From Lachnospiraceae bacterium (GTDB lineage: Bacteria; Bacillota; Clostridia; Lachnospirales; Lachnospiraceae), in NCBI GenBank assembly GCA_024695225.1, contig JAILIO010000004.1:1-10189 (forward strand): DNA of 10,189 bases. Direction: 5' to 3'. The translations under genes were made by a program, and so were the position numbers. A model generated the notes under the pieces. The model was not told the DNA's origin. It did not search any database and saw only the letters and a list, made by a program, of their open reading frames with translations. Below are positions 1-5,649 of the stretch, piece by piece. The stretch's first letter is position 1, and the number at the start of each line of letters is the position of its first letter.

Positions 1-2
1 TT

Positions 3-32
3 GAGAAGATGAAGTATCCCGCGCAGGGTTGA
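3..32 (+). CDS. Possible 3' end of an upstream gene (partial)
   Basis: Frame 3 is open from the window edge and reads EKMKYPAQG before a TGA at 30-32. This could be the C-terminus of a gene lying mostly outside the window and transcribed in the same direction. The other two forward frames also stop within the first 40 bases, so the choice rests only on plausible composition. Nine residues are too few to assign a family. Confidence 0.22.
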   Translation, partial: EKMKYPAQG

Positions 33-52
33 TAATCTGACACAGATAAATA

Positions 53-81
53 TTGATGACAGGACTGCTTTAGAGTATGAG
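53..81 (+). promoter_or_regulatory. Weak candidate promoter upstream of the MoxR-type gene
   Basis: TTGATG (53-58) and TATGAG (76-81) are separated by 17 bp, each matching the sigma-70/sigma-A consensus at 4 of 6 positions. A start site near 88 would leave a very short leader that barely includes the ribosome site GGAGG at 90-94. It is weak, and the gene may instead be transcribed from upstream of the window. Confidence 0.2.
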
Positions 82-104
82 AATGAACCGGAGGTATCAC
101 AGCC

Positions 105-1043
105 ATGGAAAATAAAGTCCTTGAATTTATCGAGAATGAAAATATAGACAAAAACCTTGTGGCTGGGGTGAAAAAATATATTGCAGAAACTGCCCCTGCA
201 GATGAGGAAGCAGGGAGGATACCTTCACCAATTTGTTTCTATTATGGGAAAGAGGTATGGGAACAGGCTCTTTCGGCTCTTCTGTCCTCAAAGAATCTTC
301 TTTTGACCGGGCCCAAGGCCACCGGAAAAAACATATTTGCAGAGAATCTTTCTGCTCTGTTTGAAAGACCCCTGTGGAATGTTTCATTTCATGTGGGAAC
401 AGACGCATCCTATCTGGTGGGGACGGACACCTTTGACGGGGACAGGGTGGTTTTTCGTAAAGGCCCCATGACTCTTGCTTCCGAGAAGGGCGGCTTTGTG
501 GTGCTGGATGAGATCAATATGGCCAAAAACGAGGCGCTGTCCGTAATGCATTCATGTCTGGATCACAGGAGGGTGATGGACATACCGGGGTACAGGAAGG
601 TGGATATAGTTCCGGCTGCCCGGTTTATCGGGACTATGAATTATGGATATGCGGGGACTCGGGAACTAAACGAAGCTCTCTGTTCAAGATTTGTTGTGCT
701 GGAGATGCCGGTTATAGGAGAAAATGATCTGGGCAGGCTCCTGAGGTTCAGATTTCCCGGTCTTAAGGACAATATGGTTTCCCAGTTTTCAAAGCTTTTC
801 TATGAGCTCAACAGAAAAGCTGAAAAGGGAGAGATATCAGAACGGGCGCTGGATCTCAGAGGACTTTTGGACGCTATTGATATGATGGCTCTTGGGACAG
901 GGGCCGGGGCGGCCCTTGATATGTGCATCGCAAACAAGACCTTTGACCCCTATGAAAGAGAGCTTGTAAGGGATGTTATAAAAGCACGCATACCCGGGGA
1001 TCTTCGCGCCGAAAACATATTTGACAGTACAGTTATTGCCTGA
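105..1043 (+). CDS. MoxR-family AAA+ ATPase
   Basis: A 312-residue cytosolic AAA+ protein of the MoxR/CbbQ type, the ATPase that typically works with a VWA-domain partner to remodel or activate a target protein or complex. Visible motifs are a Walker A-like loop GPKATGKN (residues 69-76) after the hydrophobic strand NLLLT, Walker B FVVLDEIN (131-138), sensor-1 strand FIGTMNY (174-180) and a probable arginine finger in ALCSRF (R195). The C-terminal part (about 205-300) is helical, as in the lid domain. The Walker A is odd: the usual Ser/Thr after GK is Asn76, which may weaken magnesium binding. The ATG at 105 is preceded by GGAGG at 90-94, ten bases upstream. The VWA gene starts 21 bp downstream, so the two are almost certainly co-transcribed. 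The family call is firm; the target is unknown. Confidence 0.9.
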   Translation: MENKVLEFIENENIDKNLVAGVKKYIAETAPADEEAGRIPSPICFYYGKEVWEQALSALLSSKNLLLTGPKATGKNIFAENLSALFERPLWNVSFHVGTDASYLVGTDTFDGDRVVFRKGPMTLASEKGGFVVLDEINMAKNEALSVMHSCLDHRRVMDIPGYRKVDIVPAARFIGTMNYGYAGTRELNEALCSRFVVLEMPVIGENDLGRLLRFRFPGLKDNMVSQFSKLFYELNRKAEKGEISERALDLRGLLDAIDMMALGTGAGAALDMCIANKTFDPYERELVRDVIKARIPGDLRAENIFDSTVIA

Positions 1044-1064
1044 GTGAGCGCAGGGAAAAGATAA

Positions 1065-2846
1065 ATGCTTGTAAGACAGTATTCGGGGGAGCAGAGAAGG
1101 GCTCTCAACATAATATGGAATGCCGCAGAGGATTACGGAGCAGAGCCATATTTTATGGCATTTTCCCTGGACGGAAGCGCTGATTTTTATATGAATACCG
1201 TTGTGGGACTGGTCATGAAGTACTACGACAGGGAAAAACTTTATAACTTCTTTGACAGGGTGGCGTCATTTATAAAAAGGGATGAATTTGATGATCTTCT
1301 CTGGCTCGGTCTGGAATCCTCGGCCTACGGAAGGGGGTCACGGGAGAGGATGGCCCTTTCAGGCTTGAGACAGGAGCATGGAGAACTCTTTTTTAAAGAT
1401 ATGTATGCCATGTCAAAACAGCAGATGATGCTGCAGAGCATGCTCACCTTTGACCAGCATGAAGCCAGGTGGGCTGAGGTCACCGGAAGGAGAAAACCGG
1501 TCCTCACCCCCAGGGAACAGAGGATAAGGGATGCGCTCTTATTTCCGGGGGATTTGGATACCGACGGAGTTATAAATGCCATGGATATTTTTCTTAAGGA
1601 GTTTTTCAAGGCGGATGTCTTTGGCGTATCCCCGGGGAATAAAGGCAAAAAAAGATCAGGGCTCGGGAGATTATTCCATTTAGGAAATGATAAAAATAAG
1701 GACCGCCTGATCGTACGGACCGGGGCTTTAGAGGATCCCAAGGGGAGGCTCAGAAAAAATGGTCAGAGACCATACGGGGTACCGTCTTCAGAGGAAAGGC
1801 AAAAAGATCTTGACTATATTGAAAAGGTCTTTGGAAACAGTATCATCCCTGAGCCTGAGATGAAACTCATTCGTGACAGGTTGCTGAGACATGGAGACAG
1901 GGATGCGGAAATATTTTTTGGGGGAGGACATTTACACAGCGAAGATCAGACATCTGCAGAGATAAAAGACGCGCTCCTGCAGGGACAGAGAAACCGGAAA
2001 TACCTTGAAAAAAACGCTCAATTTATCTCGGCATCCAAAAGGAGGCTGCGTTCACAGTTTGAGGCTGTGTTTTCATCCTATGCGGAACCGCTGCCGGAGG
2101 AGAGTACCGGCGGATCCCTGGATGTAAGACTCTCCTACAGGCTTCCTGTACTAAAGGATACACATGTGTTTTTGAGACCGGGGGATGAGAGAGAGAAGGA
2201 TATATCTGTCATGCTGCTTTTGGACGCATCCACCAGCCGTATGAACACCCAGGAGATCATAGCTTCCCAAAGCCTTGTGATATCAGATTCACTTGAGAAG
2301 TGCGAAATTCCTGTGGCTGTCGCCTCTTTCAGAAGCATCAGGGGGATCACCGTCTTACAGGTTTTGAAGGATTTTGATGACAGAGGAACTGCCGGTATCC
2401 CCGATTATTTCGCGGGAGGCTGGAACAGGGATTCCCTGGGGCTCGGTGCCGCCGCATATCTCATGGACAGATACGATCTCAGATCCGGTGGCATGCGTAA
2501 AAAGCATTTGCTGATGGTGCTGACTGATGCATCTCCAAATGATTCTGTCCCCGTGTCTTCGGACAGAAAGGGAGGTCCTCTCAGATACGAAGGAGAAAAC
2601 GGGGTTTTGGAAACCACAGATGCTGTAAGCAGGATAAGGTCTGCAGGTACCACAGTGAGCGCCATATTTTACGGCTCCGGGGCAAATATCGAGAATCTTC
2701 ACCGCATCTACGGGAACGAATATATCAGGATCAGCTCCCTGTCCCAGATAAGCCGGGGAGTCAGCGAACTTGTGGAAAAAGCCCTCAGAGAATTTGATGC
2801 CTCAGATAAATGGGATGGTGTAAACAGAGGGTTATCATTTTCATAA
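1065..2846 (+). CDS. VWA-domain protein, NorD/CbbO-like partner of the MoxR ATPase
   Basis: A 593-residue cytosolic protein without signal peptide or membrane segment. The C-terminal third is a von Willebrand A domain with an intact metal-ion site: the DxSxS motif DASTS (387-391) after the strand ISVMLLL, the loop NRDSLGLGAAAY (454-465) supplying the third loop, and LLMVLTDASPND (482-493). The strand-plus-SPND arrangement resembles the VWA domains of NorD and CbbO. Residues 1-370 are a charged, mostly helical region with no motif I recognise; 190-245 is basic and probably disordered. Such proteins act as substrate adaptors for MoxR ATPases. AGGGAA at 1052-1057 serves as a weak ribosome site. 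The last 18 codons lie in the first unit of a tandem repeat that continues past the stop. The family is secure; the substrate cannot be told from the sequence. Confidence 0.88.
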   Translation: MLVRQYSGEQRRALNIIWNAAEDYGAEPYFMAFSLDGSADFYMNTVVGLVMKYYDREKLYNFFDRVASFIKRDEFDDLLWLGLESSAYGRGSRERMALSGLRQEHGELFFKDMYAMSKQQMMLQSMLTFDQHEARWAEVTGRRKPVLTPREQRIRDALLFPGDLDTDGVINAMDIFLKEFFKADVFGVSPGNKGKKRSGLGRLFHLGNDKNKDRLIVRTGALEDPKGRLRKNGQRPYGVPSSEERQKDLDYIEKVFGNSIIPEPEMKLIRDRLLRHGDRDAEIFFGGGHLHSEDQTSAEIKDALLQGQRNRKYLEKNAQFISASKRRLRSQFEAVFSSYAEPLPEESTGGSLDVRLSYRLPVLKDTHVFLRPGDEREKDISVMLLLDASTSRMNTQEIIASQSLVISDSLEKCEIPVAVASFRSIRGITVLQVLKDFDDRGTAGIPDYFAGGWNRDSLGLGAAAYLMDRYDLRSGGMRKKHLLMVLTDASPNDSVPVSSDRKGGPLRYEGENGVLETTDAVSRIRSAGTTVSAIFYGSGANIENLHRIYGNEYIRISSLSQISRGVSELVEKALREFDASDKWDGVNRGLSFS

Positions 2847-2978
2847 AAAGATCATAAGAGGATTTATGCCTCTGGAAAATGGGCTGGAGTAAACAGTGGG
2901 TTAACATTTTCATAAAAAGATCATAAGAGGTTTTATGCTGCGGGTAAAAGGGATGGTGTAAACAGGGTTCAACTATAA
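2793..2978 (+). repeat. Three-copy tandem repeat of the VWA gene's 3' end (about 69-70 bp units)
   Basis: Unit 1 is 2793-2862, unit 2 is 2863-2931 and unit 3 is a decayed copy from 2932 to about 2978. Shared blocks include TAAAAAGATCATAAGAGG (2844-2861 and 2913-2930) and a GTAAACAG core in all three units (2819-2826, 2889-2896, 2958-2965). Read in the frame of the VWA gene, the units end as FDASDKWDGVNRGLSFS-stop, YASGKWAGVNSGLTFS-stop and YAAGKRDGVNRVQL-stop. The stops are at 2844-2846, 2913-2915 and 2976-2978, so the first spacing is exactly 69 bp and the frame is kept throughout. Units 2 and 3 look like duplicated, untranslated copies of the C-terminal coding tail. An imperfect 5-bp hairpin (AGAGG/CCTCT, 2857-2873) has no T-run and is not a convincing terminator. 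Confidence 0.88.
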
Positions 2979-2979
2979 T
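2974..2979 (+). promoter_or_regulatory. Candidate -10 box (TATAAT) for the 107-residue gene
   Basis: A perfect TATAAT lies 35 bp before the ATG at 3015, placing a start site near 2986 and a leader of about 28 nt that contains AGGAGGTG. No convincing -35 hexamer is present 16-18 bp upstream and there is no TGn extension, so strength is doubtful. The box overlaps the third stop codon of the tandem repeat. Confidence 0.35.
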
Positions 2980-3001
2980 TTGCATATGTTTAAAAAGCCA
3001 C

Positions 3002-3008
3002 AGGAGGT
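3002..3008 (+). promoter_or_regulatory. Strong ribosome binding site AGGAGGT
   Basis: AGGAGGTG is close to the full anti-Shine-Dalgarno complement and lies about 6 bp before the ATG at 3015. It fixes that start and is the best ribosome site in the window, suggesting the small protein is made efficiently. Confidence 0.75.
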
Positions 3009-3014
3009 GCAGTT

Positions 3015-3338
3015 ATGTTTGAAAAGAAAGTGACTATTTTCAAGAAAAAGGACAGCGAGACCTGGAAACAGATCAAACAGCTTTTGAAGGACAATGATTT
3101 CAAAGGCGTGCGGGCAGGCCATTATTTTGCCGATCCCGTGGCATCCGGTGGATGCGGGGCGAAGCTTGATCCCAGAAACTTCGGGGGCGGAGGAAAGATA
3201 GACAGGGATATTTATTTTATAGAGGTCAAGGAGAGCGACCGGGAGAGGGCGCTTGAACTGATCCACAACAATGGGATAGTGGCAGAGGTGGACAACAATG
3301 CCGCATTAGACGCCGCTGAGAGATTGAAAACGGAATAG
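3015..3338 (+). CDS. Small soluble protein of unknown function (DUF2007-like layout)
   Basis: A 107-residue protein with no membrane segment. The layout is an N-terminal strand and helix (KKVTIFKKKDSETWKQIKQLLKDNDF, split around residue 13), a Gly-rich middle with one Cys (SGGCGAKLDPRNFGGGGKID, 44-63), a strand RDIYFIEV (64-71), and a helix ESDRERALELIHNNG (73-87) followed by an acidic C-terminus. The pattern 'strand, helix following a residue-switching start, variable loop, then strand plus D-RA-LI helix' recalls the small ferredoxin-like DUF2007 'putative signal-transducing' proteins, but this is fold-level resemblance only. The single Cys rules out an obvious metal site within one chain. 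It has its own ribosome site and probably its own promoter; no function can be assigned. Confidence 0.8.
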   Translation: MFEKKVTIFKKKDSETWKQIKQLLKDNDFKGVRAGHYFADPVASGGCGAKLDPRNFGGGGKIDRDIYFIEVKESDRERALELIHNNGIVAEVDNNAALDAAERLKTE

Positions 3339-3348
3339 TTTATACGAC

Positions 3349-3364
3349 ATTATTGACTAATAAT
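3349..3364. repeat. Short AT-rich inverted repeat over the -35 box
   Basis: ATTATT-GACT-AATAAT is a perfect 6-bp inverted repeat with a 4-bp centre that spans the TTGACT hexamer (3353-3358). Its position would suit an operator for a repressor blocking the promoter of the next gene. A stem of only A-T pairs is too weak to act as a transcription terminator. Given the AT-rich surroundings, chance is possible. Confidence 0.3.
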
Positions 3365-3381
3365 ACAAAATTAATTAAAAT
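3353..3381 (+). promoter_or_regulatory. Sigma-A-type promoter for the five-helix membrane protein
   Basis: TTGACT (3353-3358, 5 of 6 matches) and TAAAAT (3376-3381, 5 of 6) are spaced by exactly 17 bp in an AT-rich stretch. The expected start site, about 7 bp after the -10 box, falls at about 3388, only one or two bases before the ATG at 3390. This is the best-formed promoter in the window. Confidence 0.55.
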
Positions 3382-3389
3382 TTAAGATT

Positions 3390-4085
3390 ATGAAAGAATT
3401 ATTTATCAACAAAGATGCAGTTATACTGACATTACCCGAGATAGACATTGAAAACATCTTTTCAGAAAGCCTTGTCAGATTCATCTTGGTGGTGGTCGCC
3501 CTGATAGCGGTGGTTGTTCTCTGCTATTCGGGATATAAGACCATATCTGCCGTGATACCGGTGCTGGCATCCCTCTTTGTGGGCTGGCTGAGCATAGGCC
3601 CTGCGTGCAGGATGACATCCATAAGATCTGTCCAGATGTTTGTGTTTGTGCTCATAACCTTTATGGGTACCATGGTCATATTCTTTATTTCCGTGGCCTT
3701 TGGGAAACTGATCAGATTTTTGCATGTGAGAAACTGGCTTTTGCGGTATCAGTATATCATCTCTGCCATCCTCGGCGGGATACTGGCGTTTATAGTTTTA
3801 TATTTCTTTGTATACAAACTGATCATTCCGGATTTTATCGCAGGGTTTCTTCTCATGTTCACCGGTGGGATAGTGCAGTACAGGCACAGGTTTGAGAGAA
3901 TGACCTACAATTCCTACGACGATCTTTTAAAACTGAAGACTGTTGAGGAGAGGCAGAAGGAAGAGGAAGAGAAACAGCGAAAGCTGGAGGAGAAGCAGAG
4001 GAAGAAAGAAGCCAAAGGCGCAAATAAGAGCGAAGATGCAGGAACGGATGTGACCGGGACTGCAGATACAGAGAATAAAATTTAA
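3390..4085 (+). CDS. Integral membrane protein with charged cytosolic tail, unknown function
   Basis: A 231-residue protein with about five predicted membrane segments (29-48, 52-72, 81-105, 121-143, 147-163) and a long hydrophilic C-terminus. Residues 184-212 are almost all Glu, Lys, Arg and Gln (EERQKEEEEKQRKLEEKQRK, 186-205), so a charged helix or coiled coil is likely, followed by a disordered end. Basic residues at 107-119 and 164-170 place the tail inside by the positive-inside rule if those loops are cytosolic. The spacing of helices and the Gly-rich fourth helix (ISAILGGILAF) faintly recall CvpA-type proteins, too weakly to name it. No Shine-Dalgarno precedes the ATG, and no better in-frame start exists before the first helix. 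A 52-bp gap separates it from the VTC-domain gene, so it could belong to that group. Confidence 0.75.
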   Translation: MKELFINKDAVILTLPEIDIENIFSESLVRFILVVVALIAVVVLCYSGYKTISAVIPVLASLFVGWLSIGPACRMTSIRSVQMFVFVLITFMGTMVIFFISVAFGKLIRFLHVRNWLLRYQYIISAILGGILAFIVLYFFVYKLIIPDFIAGFLLMFTGGIVQYRHRFERMTYNSYDDLLKLKTVEERQKEEEEKQRKLEEKQRKKEAKGANKSEDAGTDVTGTADTENKI

Positions 4086-4125
4086 TAAGTACTATAAAAA
4101 ATTGAAGTAAAAGTTATAAGGGATA

Positions 4126-4131
4126 AAGGAG
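4126..4131 (+). promoter_or_regulatory. Ribosome binding site supporting a TTG start
   Basis: AAGGAG sits 6 bp before the TTG at 4138. It decides the start of the VTC-domain gene, because there is no ATG in frame before the essential N-terminal motif RNELKY. Confidence 0.65.
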
Positions 4132-4137
4132 AGGGAG

Positions 4138-4833
4138 TTGCCTGAGGTCCTTAGGAATGAACTTAAATATATCGTAAATGAAGCATCGGCGGCAGTGATC
4201 AGGAATGCTCTCTCTGAGGTGTTGGAGCCCGATTCCAACGGGGGAGAGGATGGCTATGTGATCAGGTCCCTGTATTTTGACACTCCGGATGATGCGGATT
4301 TCTCTGCGAAACTGGACGGCCTTGATGTCAGGAGAAAGATCAGGCTCAGGACATATGATACCCCCGGCAGTCCTCTTAAGATGGAACTTAAGGAGAAGAC
4401 AGGGAAACAACAGAGAAAGCGTTCCATACTTCTCACCAAGTGGGAAACTGAAAGGATACAGGATGGGGAATACTCCCTCTTGCTGGACAAGCCCGGTGAG
4501 TTGGGACAAAAACTGTATATAGAGATGGCCTGCGGGGTATACAGACCGAAATGTATTGTGGTATATCGGAGGACCGCTTTTGTCTCTGAATATTCTGAAA
4601 CCCGTATTACGTTTGATTCCGAACTGTGTTCTACCGAGAGCGATCTGGATATATTTGACAGGGATGCGGTGCTGTGGCCTGTGACAGAACCCGGTTCCAT
4701 CACTATGGAAGTGAAGTTCAGCGGGGTGCTCATGTCCCCGGTGAGACAGATCATAAAGAAAAGCGGGGCCCAACAGGTTTCAAACAGTAAATATGTCATG
4801 GCCAGGACCATCACAAGGCATGGCAGGAGATGA
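4138..4833 (+). CDS. VTC-domain polyphosphate polymerase
   Basis: A 231-residue soluble protein consisting of little more than the tunnel-shaped VTC catalytic domain, which in yeast Vtc4 and bacterial homologues makes polyphosphate from ATP with Mn/Mg. The tunnel motifs appear in order: RNELKY (6-11, K10), RSLYFDT (43-49), RRKIRLRTY (65-73), LKMELKEK (80-87), QQRKRS (91-96), RPKCIVVYRRTAF (136-148), ETRITFD (154-160), TMEVKF (189-194, with the expected metal-binding E191) and SNSKYVMA (216-223, K218). The basic and acidic residues expected for catalysis are all present. There is no SPX domain and no membrane segment, unlike eukaryotic VTC, so a partner must supply any membrane channel; the DUF4956 protein is the natural candidate. 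The TTG start is supported by AAGGAG. Confidence in the family is high; polyphosphate as product is inferred from the family. Confidence 0.9.
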   Translation: MPEVLRNELKYIVNEASAAVIRNALSEVLEPDSNGGEDGYVIRSLYFDTPDDADFSAKLDGLDVRRKIRLRTYDTPGSPLKMELKEKTGKQQRKRSILLTKWETERIQDGEYSLLLDKPGELGQKLYIEMACGVYRPKCIVVYRRTAFVSEYSETRITFDSELCSTESDLDIFDRDAVLWPVTEPGSITMEVKFSGVLMSPVRQIIKKSGAQQVSNSKYVMARTITRHGRR

Positions 4834-4906
4834 CAAAGAGTTAGAGATGTTGATGCCCATAGAGGAAATTTCCAAGAAAAAAAAAACAGTTATGAACAAT
4901 AGATAA
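4820..4906 (+). CDS. Possible 28-codon ORF in the gap after the VTC gene
   Basis: An ATG at 4820 overlaps the last 14 bases of the VTC gene in another frame and opens 28 codons ending at TAA 4904-4906. The peptide is acidic then basic (MAGDDKELEMLMPIEE, then ISKKKKTVMNNR). No clear ribosome site precedes it, and the Lys run simply reflects the A-tract at 4877-4886. It may be a tiny coupled peptide, a remnant of a longer C-terminus after a frameshift, or chance. Confidence 0.15.
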   Translation: MAGDDKELEMLMPIEEISKKKKTVMNNR

Positions 4907-4965
4907 AAATTATGGCTGCGCGGTGGTGAAGCGTTAGGCGGATTAATTGGGAGGGGAATTACAGG
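4834..4965 (+). other. 132-bp gap within the envelope operon
   Basis: This is the only sizeable gap in an otherwise tightly packed gene run. It holds the perfect palindrome GGAAATTTCC (4864-4873), a run of ten A (4877-4886), an AT-rich stretch to 4911, then a GC-richer leader ending in GGAGGGG (4950-4956), the ribosome site for the DUF4956 gene 9 bp before its ATG. I see no terminator and no promoter with both hexamers well matched. Confidence 0.5.
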
Positions 4966-5649
4966 ATGAAACAACAGATTTACGATCTACTGATCAACGA
5001 GGCGGGGGCTCTGACACTGGAGACCATGCTTTTGAACTTCGCTGCTGCAGCAGCTATAGCGGCGCTTATTTTTATTTCATACAGGATCTCATTTTCCGGT
5101 CCTGTCTACAGCCGGAAATTCAATATATCCCTTGTCATGCTGACGCTGATAACCACACTTGTCATGAGCGTCATAGGAAACAACATATCTCTTTCACTCG
5201 GTATGGTGGGTGCTCTTTCCATCGTCAGGTTCAGAACTGCCATAAAGGATCCCAGGGATACAGCTTATATTTTCTGGTGTATAGCGGTGGGTATCTGCTG
5301 CGGTGTGTCTGATTATATGGTGGCGGCCATCGGCAGTGTGGTCCTGTTTTCATTCCTGGCCATATTCGGCGCGGTTCATGATGCCGAATGTGTCATGGTG
5401 GTGATCCGTATGGATACAGGCGTCACCGACACTGTTCACGAGAGGATGAACGATCTGTTCGGCGGAAAACAGGTCCTTAAGATGCAGAACACATCCAAAG
5501 ACGGGTTGACCGAGATCATTTATCAGGTTTCAGGAAAAGCCTTGAAAAACGTGGAAAAAGATAACGGAAAGCTGGCACCCCTGATCAGTGCAATGGACGG
5601 TGTCAGGTCTGCCTGCGCTGTTCTGCAGGATACGGAGATCACACAGTAA
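4966..5649 (+). CDS. DUF4956 family membrane protein
   Basis: A 227-residue protein with about four membrane segments (22-40, 53-72, 101-117, 119-136) followed by a soluble domain of about 90 residues. Between helices lies the family hallmark SLGMVGALSIVRFRTAIKDP (77-96), extended by RDTAYIFW, a conserved Arg/Lys-rich re-entrant or interfacial stretch. The C-terminal domain (140-227) has a strand-helix-strand pattern (VMVVIRMD; TDTVHERMNDLF; EIIYQVSG) resembling a small ferredoxin-like cytosolic domain. The biochemical role is not known to me. Genes for DUF4956 proteins commonly sit beside VTC-domain polymerases and CotH kinases, and that is the case here. A reasonable inference is that it anchors the soluble polymerase or forms the path through which the polymer leaves. 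The ATG is fixed by GGAGGGG; the stop is directly followed by the TTG of the CotH gene. Confidence 0.88.
   Translation: MKQQIYDLLINEAGALTLETMLLNFAAAAAIAALIFISYRISFSGPVYSRKFNISLVMLTLITTLVMSVIGNNISLSLGMVGALSIVRFRTAIKDPRDTAYIFWCIAVGICCGVSDYMVAAIGSVVLFSFLAIFGAVHDAECVMVVIRMDTGVTDTVHERMNDLFGGKQVLKMQNTSKDGLTEIIYQVSGKALKNVEKDNGKLAPLISAMDGVRSACAVLQDTEITQ

Noticed and set aside
2857..2873. Hairpin AGAGG/CCTCT as a terminator after the VWA gene
   Set aside because: Only 5 bp, not followed by a T-run, and the second repeat unit does not preserve the stem.
2785..2985. Internally repetitive 66-codon frame on the - strand
   Set aside because: Its repeated peptide is the reverse-strand reading of the tandem repeat. 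No start signals support it.
4114..4773. Open frame of 219 codons on the - strand
   Set aside because: It lies wholly antisense to the VTC-domain gene, whose motifs are clear. It has no ribosome site or recognisable domain and is explained by codon bias of the real gene.
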